Positions 1-9,387 of a DNA stretch of 64,000 nucleotides are shown here, one piece after another (position 1 is the first letter of the stretch; each line of letters begins with the position of its first letter). Below the pieces are notes generated by a model, which was not told the DNA's origin, ran no database searches, and saw only the letters and a program-made list of their open reading frames with translations. The DNA is from Aquipseudomonas alcaligenes (lineage in GTDB: Bacteria > Pseudomonadota > Gammaproteobacteria > Pseudomonadales > Pseudomonadaceae): NCBI RefSeq assembly GCF_900156545.1, contig NZ_FTNW01000001.1, positions 248,001 to 312,000 of the forward strand, given 5' to 3'. Made by a program: the position numbers and the translations under genes.

Positions 1-197
1 GCGAGACCCTGGAGATTCTCGGTGTGCACTGCTTCGGCTACCAGGCCTCGGAGATCGTGCACATCGGTCAGGCGATCATGAACCAGAAGGGCGAGGCGAA
101 CTCCATCAAGTACTTTGTCAACACCACCTTCAACTACCCGACCATGGCCGAGGCCTACCGGGTGGCGGCGTTCGACGGGCTCAACCGGCTTTTTTGA
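1..197 (+). CDS. sthA: Soluble pyridine nucleotide transhydrogenase, C-terminal end (partial)
   Basis: Only the last 64 codons are inside the window; the frame is open from base 3 and stops with TGA. The residues include [15 protein letters not shown] and [14 protein letters not shown], which match the C-terminal dimerisation domain of SthA. SthA is a FAD enzyme that moves reducing equivalents between NADPH and NAD+ in the cytoplasm. The HIGQA stretch and the terminal NGLNRLF-like end are typical of SthA rather than of lipoamide dehydrogenase, its close relative. A strong terminator follows about 110 nt downstream. The following phosphodiesterase gene is on the opposite strand, the same arrangement I recall from P. 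aeruginosa. Confidence 0.93.
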   Translation, partial: ETLEILGVHCFGYQASEIVHIGQAIMNQKGEANSIKYFVNTTFNYPTMAEAYRVAAFDGLNRLF

Positions 198-305
198 GCG
201 GCTCCGACCGGTGGCCTGAACCGGTCGGGGGTGATCCCCTCGGCGACTCCCGCAGCTGGCGCTGGCCGAACCGGGAGAGCTTCTGACCAGGCGCGATGCT
301 GCAAT

Positions 306-333
306 AAAAAACCGGCCCAAGAGCCGGTTTTTT
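306..333 (+). terminator. Rho-independent terminator after sthA
   Basis: Perfect 11-bp inverted repeat (arms 306-316 and 323-333, loop CCAAGA). The right arm ends in six T and the left arm begins with six A, so it can act in both directions, between sthA and the convergent phosphodiesterase operon. Confidence 0.9.
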
Positions 334-340
334 GCTTTCT

Positions 341-453
341 CCCCTCTCCCTTCGGGAGAGGGGCCGGGGCGGCCCGCGTAGGGTGAGGGCCTACCAAGCT
401 GCTCCGGGTTGCCTGCATTCCCCTCACCCCAGCCCTCTCCCAGGGGGAGAGGG
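341..453. repeat. CCCTCTCCC/GGGAGAGGG dispersed palindromic repeat, copy 1
   Basis: Two small palindromes built from CCCTCTCCC and GGGAGAGGG, joined by a GGGGCGGCCCGCGTAGGG segment. The same building blocks recur near 46.6-46.7, 53.8-53.9 and 58.4 kb in this window. No coding potential fits it. It lies in the convergent gap between sthA and the phosphodiesterase gene. Confidence 0.75.
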
Positions 454-477
454 AGCGGGCTACGAGGGCTGTGGGTG

Positions 478-1197
478 CTAGCGCTTGAGCGTATCCACGG
501 CCAGCCCCGGGAAGTCGGTAATGATGCTGTCCACGCCGAAGTCGGCCAGACGGCGCATCAGTGCCGGTTCGTTGACCGTCCAGACCGACACGTGCAGGCC
601 GGCCTTCTGTGCCTTGAGCAGGCGTTCCGGTGTGCACAGGGTCCAGTTCAGCGCGAGCATCGAGCAGCCATGGTGGGCGGCCACCTTCAGCGGGTCGAGC
701 CAGTTGTATTCGGCCACCAGGCCGCGCGACAGCTCCGGCGTCAGGCGACGCAGGGCGCGCAGTACCTCGCGCGAGCTGCTGGTAACAGTGATGCGGTCCT
801 TGATGCCGAAGCGTTCGGCCAACGCCTGGATGGCCAGCACGGTGCGCGCGGCGCGTACCCGCGAGGCGCTTTTGACCTCCAGCTGCCAGTGCTCGAACGG
901 GCACTGCTCGAACAGGGTTTCCAGCGTCGGGATCGGGCAGGGCGTTTTCCAGCCTGGCCCTCCCTGGCGGGCGTCGAGCTTCACCAGTTCCTCGGCATCG
1001 TGCTCCACCACCTTGCCGCGGCGGCCGGTGGTGCGTTTGAGGGTTGGGTCGTGAATCACCATCAGTTGGCCGTCGCGCGACAGGTGTAGGTCGAGCTCGC
1101 AACGGGTCACGCCGTGTTCGAGGCAGCGCTGGAAGCTGGCGAGGGTATTTTCCGGCGCTTCGCCCTTGGCGCCGCGGTGGCCGTAGATCAGGGTCAC
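478..1197 (-). CDS. Glycerophosphodiester phosphodiesterase family protein
   Basis: 239 aa, the usual size of the short cytoplasmic GDPD proteins (UgpQ type). The N-terminus has the hallmark [17 protein letters not shown] (HRG...PENT) that binds metal and substrate, followed by [20 protein letters not shown] with the second catalytic His. The C-terminal half carries SVWTVNEP and IITDFPG, typical of the TIM-barrel end. No signal peptide is present, so it should act in the cytoplasm, hydrolysing glycerophosphodiesters to glycerol 3-phosphate and an alcohol. Its ATG overlaps the stop of the upstream gene by 4 nt, so it is the last gene of a three-gene minus-strand operon. Substrate specificity cannot be read from the sequence. 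Confidence 0.93.
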   Translation of the reverse strand: MTLIYGHRGAKGEAPENTLASFQRCLEHGVTRCELDLHLSRDGQLMVIHDPTLKRTTGRRGKVVEHDAEELVKLDARQGGPGWKTPCPIPTLETLFEQCPFEHWQLEVKSASRVRAARTVLAIQALAERFGIKDRITVTSSSREVLRALRRLTPELSRGLVAEYNWLDPLKVAAHHGCSMLALNWTLCTPERLLKAQKAGLHVSVWTVNEPALMRRLADFGVDSIITDFPGLAVDTLKR

Positions 1198-1496
1198 GGT
1201 TGATCCTTGTCGAGAGGGTGGTGCGGCTGATGGTGCAGCACGCTGTTGATCACATGGTCGTATTCGAAATAAACGCTGAAGCTGCGGTAGTCCCAGCGGG
1301 TGATGGGCGGTTGGCCCACCGGCGGGTGCTCTTCGTCGGCCAGGCCGAAACGCTCCAGCACCGAGCGCTTCGATTCGCCCAGCTGGGGCAGGCCGGCGAC
1401 CGCGTCACCTTGCTGGCCGAGCGGGATCTCGAGCGTCTGGGCGAGGGCGGGTGAGCAGAGCAGCAGGACGCCGAGCAGGAGCGCTAACGTCCTCAT
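1194..1496 (-). CDS. Small exported protein of unknown function
   Basis: 100 aa. The N-terminus (MRTLALLLGVLLLCSPALAQ) is a clear Sec signal peptide with an ALA-Q cleavage site, so the mature product is about 80 residues in the periplasm. The mature part contains LPQLGESKRSVLERFGLADEEHPPVGQPPITRWDY followed by FSVYFEYDHVI. This looks like the SmpA/BamE-like pattern of small lipoprotein-like folds (a G-x-S/T-k-x-x-V-x-x-r-f-G motif then an aromatic strand), but there is no lipobox Cys at the cleavage site. It is embedded between a PilZ-domain gene and a phosphodiesterase gene with 4-nt overlaps on both sides. Function unknown. Confidence 0.85.
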   Translation of the reverse strand: MRTLALLLGVLLLCSPALAQTLEIPLGQQGDAVAGLPQLGESKRSVLERFGLADEEHPPVGQPPITRWDYRSFSVYFEYDHVINSVLHHQPHHPLDKDQP

Positions 1497-2065
1497 CGCT
1501 GCTCCTTGGCCATGCGCCGTTCCAGGGCCTGCTTCTGCAGGATGTGCCGCGCCAGTAGCTGACGCTGCGCATCGGTCAGCGCCTCGAACTCGGTGCCGAT
1601 CTCGAACTGACCGTCGTCGCGGGCCTGGCAGTGGACGACCTGTGCGCGCAACAGCAGGCCCAGGGCCTGGGGCATCAACACCATCTTGATGGCCAGGTGA
1701 CTGCCCTTGGGCACCACCTGGCCATGGTTGAAACTGATGCCGCCTTCGGAAATCGATACCCGGCGCGGCGCGCCGATATCGCGCAGCAGGCTCTGCGCCA
1801 CGGCCTGGCCTAGCAGGTCGATGCGTTTGTTCATCACCTTGAGGTAGTTGGCCAGGGTGCGATCACGCTCGCTGATGTGACGCAGAAGGTGCTGCGACTC
1901 GAAGTCCATCAGGTGCAGGTCGCTGAGCAAATTGAACAGCGGCGAGTTGTCGTGAAGCGGATCACTGGCGTGCGCCTCCGGCCCGGACAGCAGGCTGAAA
2001 TCCAGTGCGATCGTATCCTCGATACGGTAGTATTCGCGGCGATCATCGACGTCTTGATTCGACAT
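1493..2065 (-). CDS. PilZ-domain protein
   Basis: 190 aa starting at MSNQDVDDRREYYRIEDTIALDF; the frame is open further upstream, but this ATG begins the recognisable domain. RREYYR is close to the RxxxR c-di-GMP-binding motif at the start of PilZ domains, and VSISEGGISFNH supplies the D/N/S-xSxxG-type second motif (SISEGG). The centre is helical (LMDFESQHLLRHISERDRTLANYLKVMNKRI), as in the YcgR-like or DUF-containing PilZ proteins of Pseudomonas. It probably senses c-di-GMP in the cytoplasm; the output is unknown. First gene of the minus-strand trio, divergent from lolC across about 100 nt. Confidence 0.85.
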   Translation of the reverse strand: MSNQDVDDRREYYRIEDTIALDFSLLSGPEAHASDPLHDNSPLFNLLSDLHLMDFESQHLLRHISERDRTLANYLKVMNKRIDLLGQAVAQSLLRDIGAPRRVSISEGGISFNHGQVVPKGSHLAIKMVLMPQALGLLLRAQVVHCQARDDGQFEIGTEFEALTDAQRQLLARHILQKQALERRMAKEQR

Positions 2066-2163
2066 GGCGAACCCATGGCAGCAGTGGTGGTCTGAGTGTA
2101 AAGCCGCGCGCCAGGCCCCGCCACAAGGACGTTTCTCCCTTTTCGCAGCGAATCCCCTCACTC

Positions 2164-3414
2164 ATGTTCAGACCCCTGCCGTTCTTCATCGGCGTGCGTT
2201 ACACGCGAGCCCGACGCCGCAGCCTGTTCGTTTCCTTCATTTCCCTGACTTCCATCATCGGCCTAGCCCTGGGCGTGCTGGTGATGATCGTCGTGCTGTC
2301 GGTGATGAACGGCTTCGACCGCGAGATGCGCGACCGCGTGCTGGGCATGGTGCCCCACGCTACCCTCGACAGCACCACGCCGATCAAGGACTGGCGCACT
2401 ATCGGCGAAGGCCTGCTGCGTCATCCGCAGGTGGCGGCCATCGCGCCGTTCACCCAGATGCAGGGGCTGTTGACCAACAACGGCCAAGTGCAGAAGGTGC
2501 TGGTCAACGCCATCGATCCGGTCGAAGAGGCCAAGGTCTCGATCATCGGCGACTACTTCCGTGAGGGCTCGCTGGATTCGCTCCAGGCCGGTGGCTTCGG
2601 CATCCTCATTGGCGACCTGGCGGCGAAGAAGCTGGGCCTGGCCATCGGTGACAAGGTCACTTTCGTTGCCCCCGAAGTGGCGGTGACACCGGCCGGCATG
2701 TTCCCGCGCATGAAGCGCTTCACCGTGGTCGGCATCTTCCATGTCGGCGCCGGCGAGATCGACGGCCATGTGGTGATGGCCCATGTGCAGGACGCCGGCC
2801 GCCTGCTGCGCCTCAAGCCGGGCGAAGTGCAGGGCATCCGTCTGAAACTGCATGACCTGTTCCAGGCACCGCAGGTGGCCTGGGAACTGGCCACCCTGCT
2901 GCGCGAGCAGGATTTCTATGCCCGCGACTGGACCCGCACCCACGGCAACCTGTACCAGGCCATCCGCATGGAGAAGACCATGATCGGCCTGCTGTTGCTG
3001 CTGATCGTCGCGGTGGCCGCCTTCAACATCATCTCCACCCTGGTGATGGTGGTGACCGACAAGAAATCCGATATCGCCATCCTGCGTACCCTCGGCGCCA
3101 CGCCGCGGCAGATCATGGCCACCTTCATGGTCCAGGGTTCGGTGATCGGCATCGTCGGCACCCTGGTCGGTGGTGTGCTCGGCGTGCTTGCGGCGCTCAA
3201 TGTCAGCGCGGCGATCAAGGGCCTGGAGAGCCTGCTGGGCATCCAGTTCCTCAATGCCGAGGTGTATTTCATCGACTACCTGCCCTCGCAGGTACAGGGT
3301 TCGGATGTGGCGCTGGTCTGCGGTGCCGCCCTGGTCCTGAGTTTCCTTGCCACCCTTTATCCGGCCTGGCGTGCGGCGCGCACCCAGCCTGCGGAGGCTT
3401 TGCGTTATGAGTGA
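2164..3414 (+). CDS. lolC: Lipoprotein-releasing ABC transporter permease LolC/LolE family (first copy)
   Basis: 416 aa beginning [19 protein letters not shown]. The topology is typical of LolC/E/F: one TM segment near residues 25-50 ([26 protein letters not shown]), a periplasmic domain of about 220 residues, then three C-terminal TM segments starting with [43 protein letters not shown] is the cytoplasmic coupling helix that contacts LolD, and the C-terminus [18 protein letters not shown] is characteristic. It forms the inner-membrane complex that extracts mature lipoproteins for transfer to LolA. It overlaps lolD by 8 nt. An upstream in-frame extension is rejected because homology begins at this ATG. 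Confidence 0.95.
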   Translation: MFRPLPFFIGVRYTRARRRSLFVSFISLTSIIGLALGVLVMIVVLSVMNGFDREMRDRVLGMVPHATLDSTTPIKDWRTIGEGLLRHPQVAAIAPFTQMQGLLTNNGQVQKVLVNAIDPVEEAKVSIIGDYFREGSLDSLQAGGFGILIGDLAAKKLGLAIGDKVTFVAPEVAVTPAGMFPRMKRFTVVGIFHVGAGEIDGHVVMAHVQDAGRLLRLKPGEVQGIRLKLHDLFQAPQVAWELATLLREQDFYARDWTRTHGNLYQAIRMEKTMIGLLLLLIVAVAAFNIISTLVMVVTDKKSDIAILRTLGATPRQIMATFMVQGSVIGIVGTLVGGVLGVLAALNVSAAIKGLESLLGIQFLNAEVYFIDYLPSQVQGSDVALVCGAALVLSFLATLYPAWRAARTQPAEALRYE

Positions 3415-4090
3415 CAAGTCCGTGCTGAGTTGCCGCAATCTGGGCAAGAGCTACGAGGAAGGCCCGCAGACGGTCGTGGTGCTGAGCAACGTCGAGCTGG
3501 AGCTGCTGCCCGGCGAGCGCGTGGCCATCGTTGGCACCTCCGGCTCGGGCAAGAGCACCCTGCTGAACATGCTCGGCGGCCTCGATACACCCAGCCAGGG
3601 CAGCGTCTGGCTGGCCGGCGAGGAGCTGTCGGCGCTCAACGAGAAGGCCCGCGGCCTGTTGCGCAACCGCGCGCTGGGCTTCGTTTACCAGTTCCACCAC
3701 CTGCTGCCGGAGTTCACCGCGCTGGAGAACGTGTGCATGCCGCTGCTGATCGGCAAGACGCCAATCCCCGAAGCACGCCAGCGTGCCACTGCGCTGCTGG
3801 AGCGGGTCGGTCTTGGTCATCGCCTGTCGCACAAGCCGGCCGAGCTGTCCGGTGGTGAGCGCCAGCGCGTGGCCATTGCCCGTGCCCTGGTCAACCAGCC
3901 GGCGCTGGTGCTGCTCGATGAGCCCACCGGCAACCTTGACCAGCATACAGCGCAGGGCATCCAGGAACTGATGCGCGAGCTCAGCCGCGACTCGCGCACC
4001 GCCTTCTTGGTGGTGACCCATGACCCGCAGCTGGCCGGTCAGATGGACCGTGTGCTGCGCCTGGAAGACGGCAAGCTGGTGGCCGCCTGA
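3407..4090 (+). CDS. lolD: Lipoprotein-releasing ABC transporter ATP-binding protein LolD
   Basis: 227 aa. Walker A is [18 protein letters not shown], the Q-loop is [19 protein letters not shown], the signature is [15 protein letters not shown] and Walker B is [11 protein letters not shown]. The FHHLLPEF stretch is the diagnostic LolD motif. The start ATG lies inside the end of lolC and the stop overlaps the lolE ATG by one base, so translation of the three genes is likely coupled. It powers LolC/E-mediated lipoprotein release from the inner membrane. Confidence 0.97.
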   Translation: MSDKSVLSCRNLGKSYEEGPQTVVVLSNVELELLPGERVAIVGTSGSGKSTLLNMLGGLDTPSQGSVWLAGEELSALNEKARGLLRNRALGFVYQFHHLLPEFTALENVCMPLLIGKTPIPEARQRATALLERVGLGHRLSHKPAELSGGERQRVAIARALVNQPALVLLDEPTGNLDQHTAQGIQELMRELSRDSRTAFLVVTHDPQLAGQMDRVLRLEDGKLVAA

Positions 4091-5334
4091 TGTTCCGCCC
4101 GCTGAGCATCTTCGTCGGCGCCCGCTACACCCGGGCCAAACGGCGCAATCACTACATCTCCTTCATCTCGCTGACCTCGATGATCGGTCTGGCCCTGGGC
4201 GTGCTGGCGATGATCGTGGTGCTGTCGGTGATGAACGGCTTCCAGAAGGAAATGAGCTCGCGCATTCTCGGCATGGTGCCGCACGCCACCCTCAGCGCCG
4301 ACCGGCCGCTGGACGACTGGCAGGCGGTGGCCGCCACCGCGATGCAGCACAAGCAGGTGACTGGCGTCGCGCCCTTCGCCGAACTGGATGGCATGTTCTC
4401 CTACAAGGGCAACATGCAGCCGGTGCAGATCAACGGCATCGATCCGGCCGAGGAGCAGAAAGTCTCGATCATCGGCCGACACATGGTTCAGGGCCGCCTG
4501 GATGATCTCAAGGCCGGTGAGTTCGGCGTGGTGATCGGCGAGATCAGTGCGCGCCGTTTCCGCCTGAATGTCGGCGACAAGCTGACCCTGATCGTGCCCG
4601 AAGCGAGCAAGGCCGCCGGCGGCATCACGCCGCGCATGCTGCGCCTGTCGGTGGTCGGCGTGTTCAAGGTCGGCGCCGAACTGGATGGCAGCCTGGCGCT
4701 GATCCACATCGCTGATGCGTCCGGCATCCAGCGCCTGGCCGACGGCCAGGTGCAGAGCGTGCGCATCGCCCTGAAGGACCTGTACAAAGCGCCGCAGGTG
4801 TCGGCCGCCATCGCCACGCAACTGGGCGCCGGCTTCAAGGCGATCGACTGGACCCGTACCCAGGGCAGCCTGTTCAGTGCCATGCAAATGGAAAAGACCA
4901 TGATCGGCCTGCTGTTGTTGCTGATCATTGCGGTAGCCGCCTTCAACATTATCGCCACGCTGATCATGGTGGTGGCCGACAAGCGCGCCGACATCGCCAT
5001 CCTGCGTACCCTCGGCGCCACGCCGCGGCAGGTGATGGCGATCTTCATGGTGCAGGGCACGGTGATCGGCTGCATCGGCACCCTGATCGGAGGCGTGCTG
5101 GGTGTGACGGTCGCGCTCAACATCAGCAGCTGGGTGGCCTGGCTGGAAAAGGCCAGTGGCGCGCACATCTTCAGCTCCGACGTGTACTTCATCAGCAGCC
5201 TGCCGTCCGACCTGCGCGGCCTGGATGTGCTGCTGATCTGCGGTGCGGCGCTGAGCATGAGCTTCCTGGCCACGCTCTATCCGTCCTGGCGTGCCTCACG
5301 CACGCAGCCGGCCGAGGCGCTGCGTTACGAGTAA
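4090..5334 (+). CDS. lolE: Lipoprotein-releasing ABC transporter permease LolE family (second copy)
   Basis: 414 aa with the same architecture as the first permease: TM near residues 25-50, a periplasmic domain, then three C-terminal TM segments from [25 protein letters not shown]. It shares the coupling motif [17 protein letters not shown] and ends [18 protein letters not shown]. The two permeases are clearly paralogous across their length and differ most in the periplasmic domain, as expected for a LolC/LolE heterodimer. The ATG overlaps the lolD stop by 1 nt. Which copy deserves the name LolC or LolE was assigned by gene order, not by a diagnostic hook residue. Confidence 0.94.
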   Translation: MFRPLSIFVGARYTRAKRRNHYISFISLTSMIGLALGVLAMIVVLSVMNGFQKEMSSRILGMVPHATLSADRPLDDWQAVAATAMQHKQVTGVAPFAELDGMFSYKGNMQPVQINGIDPAEEQKVSIIGRHMVQGRLDDLKAGEFGVVIGEISARRFRLNVGDKLTLIVPEASKAAGGITPRMLRLSVVGVFKVGAELDGSLALIHIADASGIQRLADGQVQSVRIALKDLYKAPQVSAAIATQLGAGFKAIDWTRTQGSLFSAMQMEKTMIGLLLLLIIAVAAFNIIATLIMVVADKRADIAILRTLGATPRQVMAIFMVQGTVIGCIGTLIGGVLGVTVALNISSWVAWLEKASGAHIFSSDVYFISSLPSDLRGLDVLLICGAALSMSFLATLYPSWRASRTQPAEALRYE

Positions 5335-5337
5335 ATG

Positions 5338-5363
5338 AAAACGTCGCTGAGAAGCGGCGTTTT
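5338..5363 (+). terminator. Terminator between convergent lolE and DUF2062 gene
   Basis: Inverted repeat AAAACGTCGCT / AGCGGCGTTTT with a 4-nt loop and one G-T pair. It ends in TTTT on one strand and AAAA on the other, so it is probably bidirectional for the two convergent genes. Confidence 0.75.
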
Positions 5364-5368
5364 GCTAT

Positions 5369-5896
5369 CTAGCGCGAGGACTGGCGGCGCCTCTCGGCAC
5401 GCTTGCGCCAGTTGTGCGCCACCCACCAGCGCCAGTACAGCATGGTCAGGCCGTAGCCCAGGGCGGCGGAGATCACCCCGACTATCACCGAGCCCAGCAG
5501 GAAAGGCTGCCAGAGAATTGCCAGCTCACCGCTGATCCATTCCCAGGTCAGCTCGTCCGGCAGTTCCATGGGCGGTACGCCGAGTAACCAGCTGCCCATT
5601 TTGTAGGTGCAGTAGAAAATCGGCGGCATCGTCAGCGGGTTGGTCAGCCACACCAGGCCTACCGAGATCGGCAGGTTGGCGCGAATCGGAATGGCCAGGC
5701 TGGCGGCGATCAGCATCTGCATTGGCGCCGGGATGAAGGCGGCGAACAGCCCGGCGGCCATGGCGCGCGCCACCGAGTGACGGTTCAGGTGCCAGAGGTT
5801 GGGGTCGTGCAGCAGAGTCCCGAGGAAGCGCAGTGACTTGTGGTCCCGGATCATCTGCGGATCGGGCATGTAACGTTTGAACAGACGGCGAGGCAT
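5369..5896 (-). CDS. DUF2062 membrane protein
   Basis: 175 aa from MPRRLFKRYMPDP; an ATG 15 nt further upstream is possible, but the MPRRLFKRY start is the conserved one. The core has SVARAMAAGLFAAFIPAPMQMLIAASLAIP and SVGLVWLTNPLTMPPIFYCTYKMG, the hallmark of DUF2062 (NPxTxxP motif), with a further hydrophobic helix near the C-terminus. It is an inner-membrane protein with a basic cytoplasmic tail (HNWRKRAERRRQ). Function unknown. It sits convergent to lolE and divergent from comEC, as I recall in other pseudomonads. Confidence 0.9.
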   Translation of the reverse strand: MPRRLFKRYMPDPQMIRDHKSLRFLGTLLHDPNLWHLNRHSVARAMAAGLFAAFIPAPMQMLIAASLAIPIRANLPISVGLVWLTNPLTMPPIFYCTYKMGSWLLGVPPMELPDELTWEWISGELAILWQPFLLGSVIVGVISAALGYGLTMLYWRWWVAHNWRKRAERRRQSSR

Positions 5897-5992
5897 GAGC
5901 GGTCTCGGCAAAAATCAGCGGCTATTATGCACCGATGCTCGCAGGCCGGCTTGGCCCTGTGATGACAGGCTCAAACCCAGGATGGGAAAACC

Positions 5993-8218
5993 ATGCGCAC
6001 AGGGATGTTCGCGCTGGCCGCAGGCCTTGCCTGTTTGCCGTTGCTGCCACAACTGCCGCCGACCTGGCTGTTGCTGGTGCTCTTGCCGGTCGCGCTGATG
6101 CTGTTGCCCTGGCGCAGTTATCCGCTGGCTTTGTTTATGTTCGGCTTCATCTGGGCCTGTTTCAGCGCGCAGGCGGCGCTGGATGACCGCCTGGCCGTGG
6201 CGCTCGACGGCCGTACCCTTTGGCTGGAAGGGCAGGTCAGCGGGTTGCCGGAGGTGGGTGAGGGCGTGGTGCGCTTCCAGCTGGAAGATGCAGCGGCGCG
6301 TGAGCATCGGCTGCCACAGCGATTACGCCTGTCCTGGTATGACGGCCCGCCCGTGCGGGCCGGCGAGCGCTGGCGCCTGGCGGTCAAGCTCAAGCGTCCG
6401 CGCGGCCTGGTCAATCCACAGGGCTTTGACTACGAAGCCTGGCTGCTGGCCCAGCGCATCGGCGCCACGGGAACGGTCAAGGCTGGCGAGCGCCTGCAGG
6501 CGGCGGCGGGCACGGCCGCCTGGCGCGACGCGTTGCGTCAGGAGCTGCTCGCGGTCGAGGCGTTCGGCCGCGCGGGGGCGCTGGCGGCGCTGGTGCTGGG
6601 CGACGACTCCGGGCTCAGTCGCGCCGACTGGCGGGTGCTGCAGGATACCGGCACGGTGCATCTATTGGTGATCTCCGGGCAGCATGTGGCGCTGCTGGCG
6701 GCGGTGCTCTATGCGCTGGTTGCCGGTCTGGCGCGGCTTGGCCTGTGGCCTCGATCTCTACCCTGGTTGCCCTGTGCCTGCGCTCTGGCCTTCACCGGCG
6801 CGCTGGGCTACGGGTTGCTGGCCGGCTTCGAGGTGCCGGTGCGGCGGGCCTGTGTGATGGTGGCCCTGGTGTTGTTGTGGCGTTTGCGTTTTCGTCATCT
6901 GGGCCTGTGGTGGCCGTTGCTGCTGGCGTTCGTACTGGTGCTGCTGGTCGAACCGCTGGCCAGCCTGCAGGCCGGGTTCTGGCTATCGTTCGGCGCGGTG
7001 GCGGTGCTGGCCTGGATGTTTGGCGGGCGGCTCGGAGCCTGGTCCTGGTGGCGCGTCTGGTGGCGTGCGCAGTGGACCCTGGCGCTGGGGCTGTTGCCGC
7101 TGTTCTTCGCGCTGGGGTTGCCGCTGAGCCTGAGCGGGCCGCTGGCCAACCTGCTGGCCGTACCCTGGGTCAGTCTGCTGGTGGTGCCGCTGGCACTGCT
7201 CGGAACCCTGTTGCTGCCTGTGCCCTGGCTGGGTGAGGGCCTGTTGTGGCTGGCGGGTGGCCTGCTGGCGATCCTGTTCCAGCTGCTGGGCTGGATAGCC
7301 AGCGCGCTGCCGGCCTGGTTGCCCACCGCTGTGCCGCTCTGGTGCTGGCTGCTCGGTAGCCTCGGTGTGTTGCTCTGCCTGCTGCCGGCGGGCGTGCCGC
7401 TGCGCGCGCTGGGGCTGGTGCTGTTGCTCGGGTTGTTTCTACCGCCGCGCGAGCGCATTCCGGCGGGGCAGGCGCAGGTCTGGCAGCTGGATGTCGGTCA
7501 GGGGCTCGCCGTGCTGGTGCGTACTCGTGATCACGCCTTGCTTTACGACGCCGGCCCGCGCTTCGGGGACTTCGACCTGGGCGAGCGGGTGGTGCTGCCC
7601 TCGTTGCGCCAGCTCGGCGTGGGGCGGCTCGATCTACTGCTACTCAGCCATGCCGATAGCGATCATGCCGGTGGCGCTGGGGCGGTGGTCCGGGGCATGA
7701 CCGTAGCGCGGGTGACAAGTGGCGAGGCTGCCGAGCTGCCGCTGGCACTGCAGGCGCAACCCTGTGTCGATGGTGCACGCTGGGAGTGGGACGGCGTGGT
7801 TTTCACCACCTGGCGTTGGCGCCATGCGCCGCCGGGTAATGCTGCGTCCTGCCTGCTCAAGGTGGATGCGCAGGACGAGAGTCTGCTGTTGACCGGCGAT
7901 GTGGATGCCGCGGCGGAGAAGGCCCTGCTGGCGAGCGGTCGCGATCTGCGTGCGAGTTGGCTGCAGGTGCCGCATCACGGCAGTCGTAGTTCCTCCAGTG
8001 CGGCTTTTCTCGACGCCGTGGCACCGCAAGGCGCGCTGCTTTCGCGCGGTTGGCACAACCCGTTCGGCCATCCGCACCCCAGTGTCGTTGCGCGTTACCA
8101 CGAGCGCAGCATCGCCCTGTATGACAGCGCCGAGCTGGGCGCCATTCGGCTGCAGCTGGGCGCTGCGCAGGGTGTTTCCGCCTGGCGCGAACGCCCGCGC
8201 TTCTGGCGGGAAAAATGA
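5993..8218 (+). CDS. comEC: DNA internalisation-related competence protein ComEC/Rec2
   Basis: 741 aa. The first about 120 residues hold several TM helices and a DUF4131-like soluble domain (LWLEGQVSGLPEVGEGVVRFQL). The central Competence domain has many TM segments and includes HLLVISGQHVALLAAVLY. The C-terminal third is a metallo-beta-lactamase domain with LLLSHADSDHAGG (HxDxDH) and LQVPHHGSRSSSS. The predicted role is the inner-membrane channel for single-stranded DNA during natural transformation. Length and domain order are complete, with no break. Start ATG at MRTGMFALAAG. Confidence 0.95.
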   Translation: MRTGMFALAAGLACLPLLPQLPPTWLLLVLLPVALMLLPWRSYPLALFMFGFIWACFSAQAALDDRLAVALDGRTLWLEGQVSGLPEVGEGVVRFQLEDAAAREHRLPQRLRLSWYDGPPVRAGERWRLAVKLKRPRGLVNPQGFDYEAWLLAQRIGATGTVKAGERLQAAAGTAAWRDALRQELLAVEAFGRAGALAALVLGDDSGLSRADWRVLQDTGTVHLLVISGQHVALLAAVLYALVAGLARLGLWPRSLPWLPCACALAFTGALGYGLLAGFEVPVRRACVMVALVLLWRLRFRHLGLWWPLLLAFVLVLLVEPLASLQAGFWLSFGAVAVLAWMFGGRLGAWSWWRVWWRAQWTLALGLLPLFFALGLPLSLSGPLANLLAVPWVSLLVVPLALLGTLLLPVPWLGEGLLWLAGGLLAILFQLLGWIASALPAWLPTAVPLWCWLLGSLGVLLCLLPAGVPLRALGLVLLLGLFLPPRERIPAGQAQVWQLDVGQGLAVLVRTRDHALLYDAGPRFGDFDLGERVVLPSLRQLGVGRLDLLLLSHADSDHAGGAGAVVRGMTVARVTSGEAAELPLALQAQPCVDGARWEWDGVVFTTWRWRHAPPGNAASCLLKVDAQDESLLLTGDVDAAAEKALLASGRDLRASWLQVPHHGSRSSSSAAFLDAVAPQGALLSRGWHNPFGHPHPSVVARYHERSIALYDSAELGAIRLQLGAAQGVSAWRERPRFWREK

Positions 8219-8290
8219 GAACCGGGGAGGTCTGCGTCGGCGCGACCCTATGCTAGAGTGGCGCCACTTTTCGAAGGGGGATTCGATACC

Positions 8291-8962
8291 GTGTGGGAGC
8301 TGGTCAAATCTGGCGGCTGGATGATGCTGCCGATCATTCTGTGTTCCATCGCCGCTGCCGGCATCATCGCCGAACGCCTCTGGACCCTGCGGCCGAGCCG
8401 CATCACGCCGCCGCACCTGCTGGGTCAGGTGTGGATGTGGATCAAGGAAAAGAAGCTCACCAACGACAAGCTCAAGGAGCTGCGCGCCAACTCGCCGCTG
8501 GGGCAGATCCTCGCCGCCGGCCTGGCCAACTCCAAGCATGGTCGCGAGATCATGAAGGAGTGCATCGAGGAAGCCGCCGCCCGCGTCATCCATGAGCTGG
8601 AACGCTACCTCAATGCCCTCGGCACCATCGCCGGTGTGGCCCCGCTGCTCGGCCTGCTGGGTACCGTGCTGGGCATGATCGACATCTTCAGCGCCTTCAT
8701 CGGCACCAACATGGCCAATGCCGCGCAACTCGCCGGCGGCATCTCCAAGGCTCTGATCACCACCGCGGCCGGCCTGTTCGTGGCGATCCCCGCGCTGTTC
8801 TTCCACCGCTTCCTGCAGCGTCGTGTCGACGAGCTAGTAGTCGGCATGGAGCAGGAGGCGATCAAGCTGGTGGAAGTGGTGCAGGGCGACCGTGACGTCG
8901 ACCTGGGCAACGCCAGCGCTCCCGCGCCCAAGGAAACCCGCAAAGAGGGCAAGAAGGCGTGA
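8291..8962 (+). CDS. exbB: MotA/TolQ/ExbB proton-channel family protein
   Basis: 223 aa from a GTG reading as [35 protein letters not shown] 33 nt earlier is open, but this one has AAGGGGG about 10 nt upstream and matches the family N-terminus. TM1 lies near residues 10-30. TM2 and TM3 flank [23 protein letters not shown] and [21 protein letters not shown], the TolQ/ExbB channel core. It pairs with the overlapping exbD-type gene to make a proton-driven motor. It lies between comEC and lpxK rather than beside tonB or tolA, so the energised partner is uncertain. Confidence 0.92.
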   Translation: MWELVKSGGWMMLPIILCSIAAAGIIAERLWTLRPSRITPPHLLGQVWMWIKEKKLTNDKLKELRANSPLGQILAAGLANSKHGREIMKECIEEAAARVIHELERYLNALGTIAGVAPLLGLLGTVLGMIDIFSAFIGTNMANAAQLAGGISKALITTAAGLFVAIPALFFHRFLQRRVDELVVGMEQEAIKLVEVVQGDRDVDLGNASAPAPKETRKEGKKA

Positions 8963-9387
8963 AGTTCCGGCGCAAACCGCGGGAGAACGTCGAGATCAAC
9001 CTGGCGTCGCTGATCGACGTGGTGTTCATCCTGCTGCTGTTCTTCGTGGTCACCACCACCTTCACCCGTGAGACCCAGCTCAAGGTTGACCTGCCGGAAG
9101 CTGCCAGCGGCACGCCGCCCGAGGAAACCGCGCTTAAGCAGTTGGAAGTGCTGATCAGCCCCGAGGGCAGCTACTCGCTGAACGGCCAGCCGCTGCTCAA
9201 GAGTGATCTGGAAGGCCTGATGGCCGCCTTGGGCAAGGAGTCCGGTGGCGACAACAGTCTGCCGCTGGCCATCAGCGCCGATGCCAAGACCCCGCACCAG
9301 GCGGTGATCACCGCGATGGACGCGGCCGGCAAGCTGGGCTTCTCGCACCTGCGGATCACCACGGTCGAGGCCGAGGCCAAGCCTTGA
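8959..9387 (+). CDS. exbD: ExbD/TolR family biopolymer transport protein
   Basis: 142 aa, GTG start overlapping the exbB stop by 4 nt. One N-terminal TM segment with the conserved [22 protein letters not shown] carries the proton-channel Asp (LID), followed by a periplasmic domain with the typical strand ending ([21 protein letters not shown]). It is predicted to form the stator with the upstream ExbB-like protein. The gene also overlaps lpxK by 4 nt, so motor and lipid A kinase are translated from one message. Confidence 0.92.
   Translation: MKFRRKPRENVEINLASLIDVVFILLLFFVVTTTFTRETQLKVDLPEAASGTPPEETALKQLEVLISPEGSYSLNGQPLLKSDLEGLMAALGKESGGDNSLPLAISADAKTPHQAVITAMDAAGKLGFSHLRITTVEAEAKP

Noticed and set aside
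341..453. CCCTCTCCC units as a CRISPR array
   Set aside because: The units are palindromic, irregularly spaced and scattered over four loci, with no constant repeat-spacer period.
2005..2163. N-terminal extension of LolC
   Set aside because: It overlaps the start of the PilZ-domain gene on the other strand and has no homology; MFRP at 2164 is the conserved start.
2164..5334. LolC and LolE as a recent duplication
   Set aside because: The two permeases share family motifs but differ clearly in the periplasmic domains; this is the normal LolC/LolE pair, not a new duplication.
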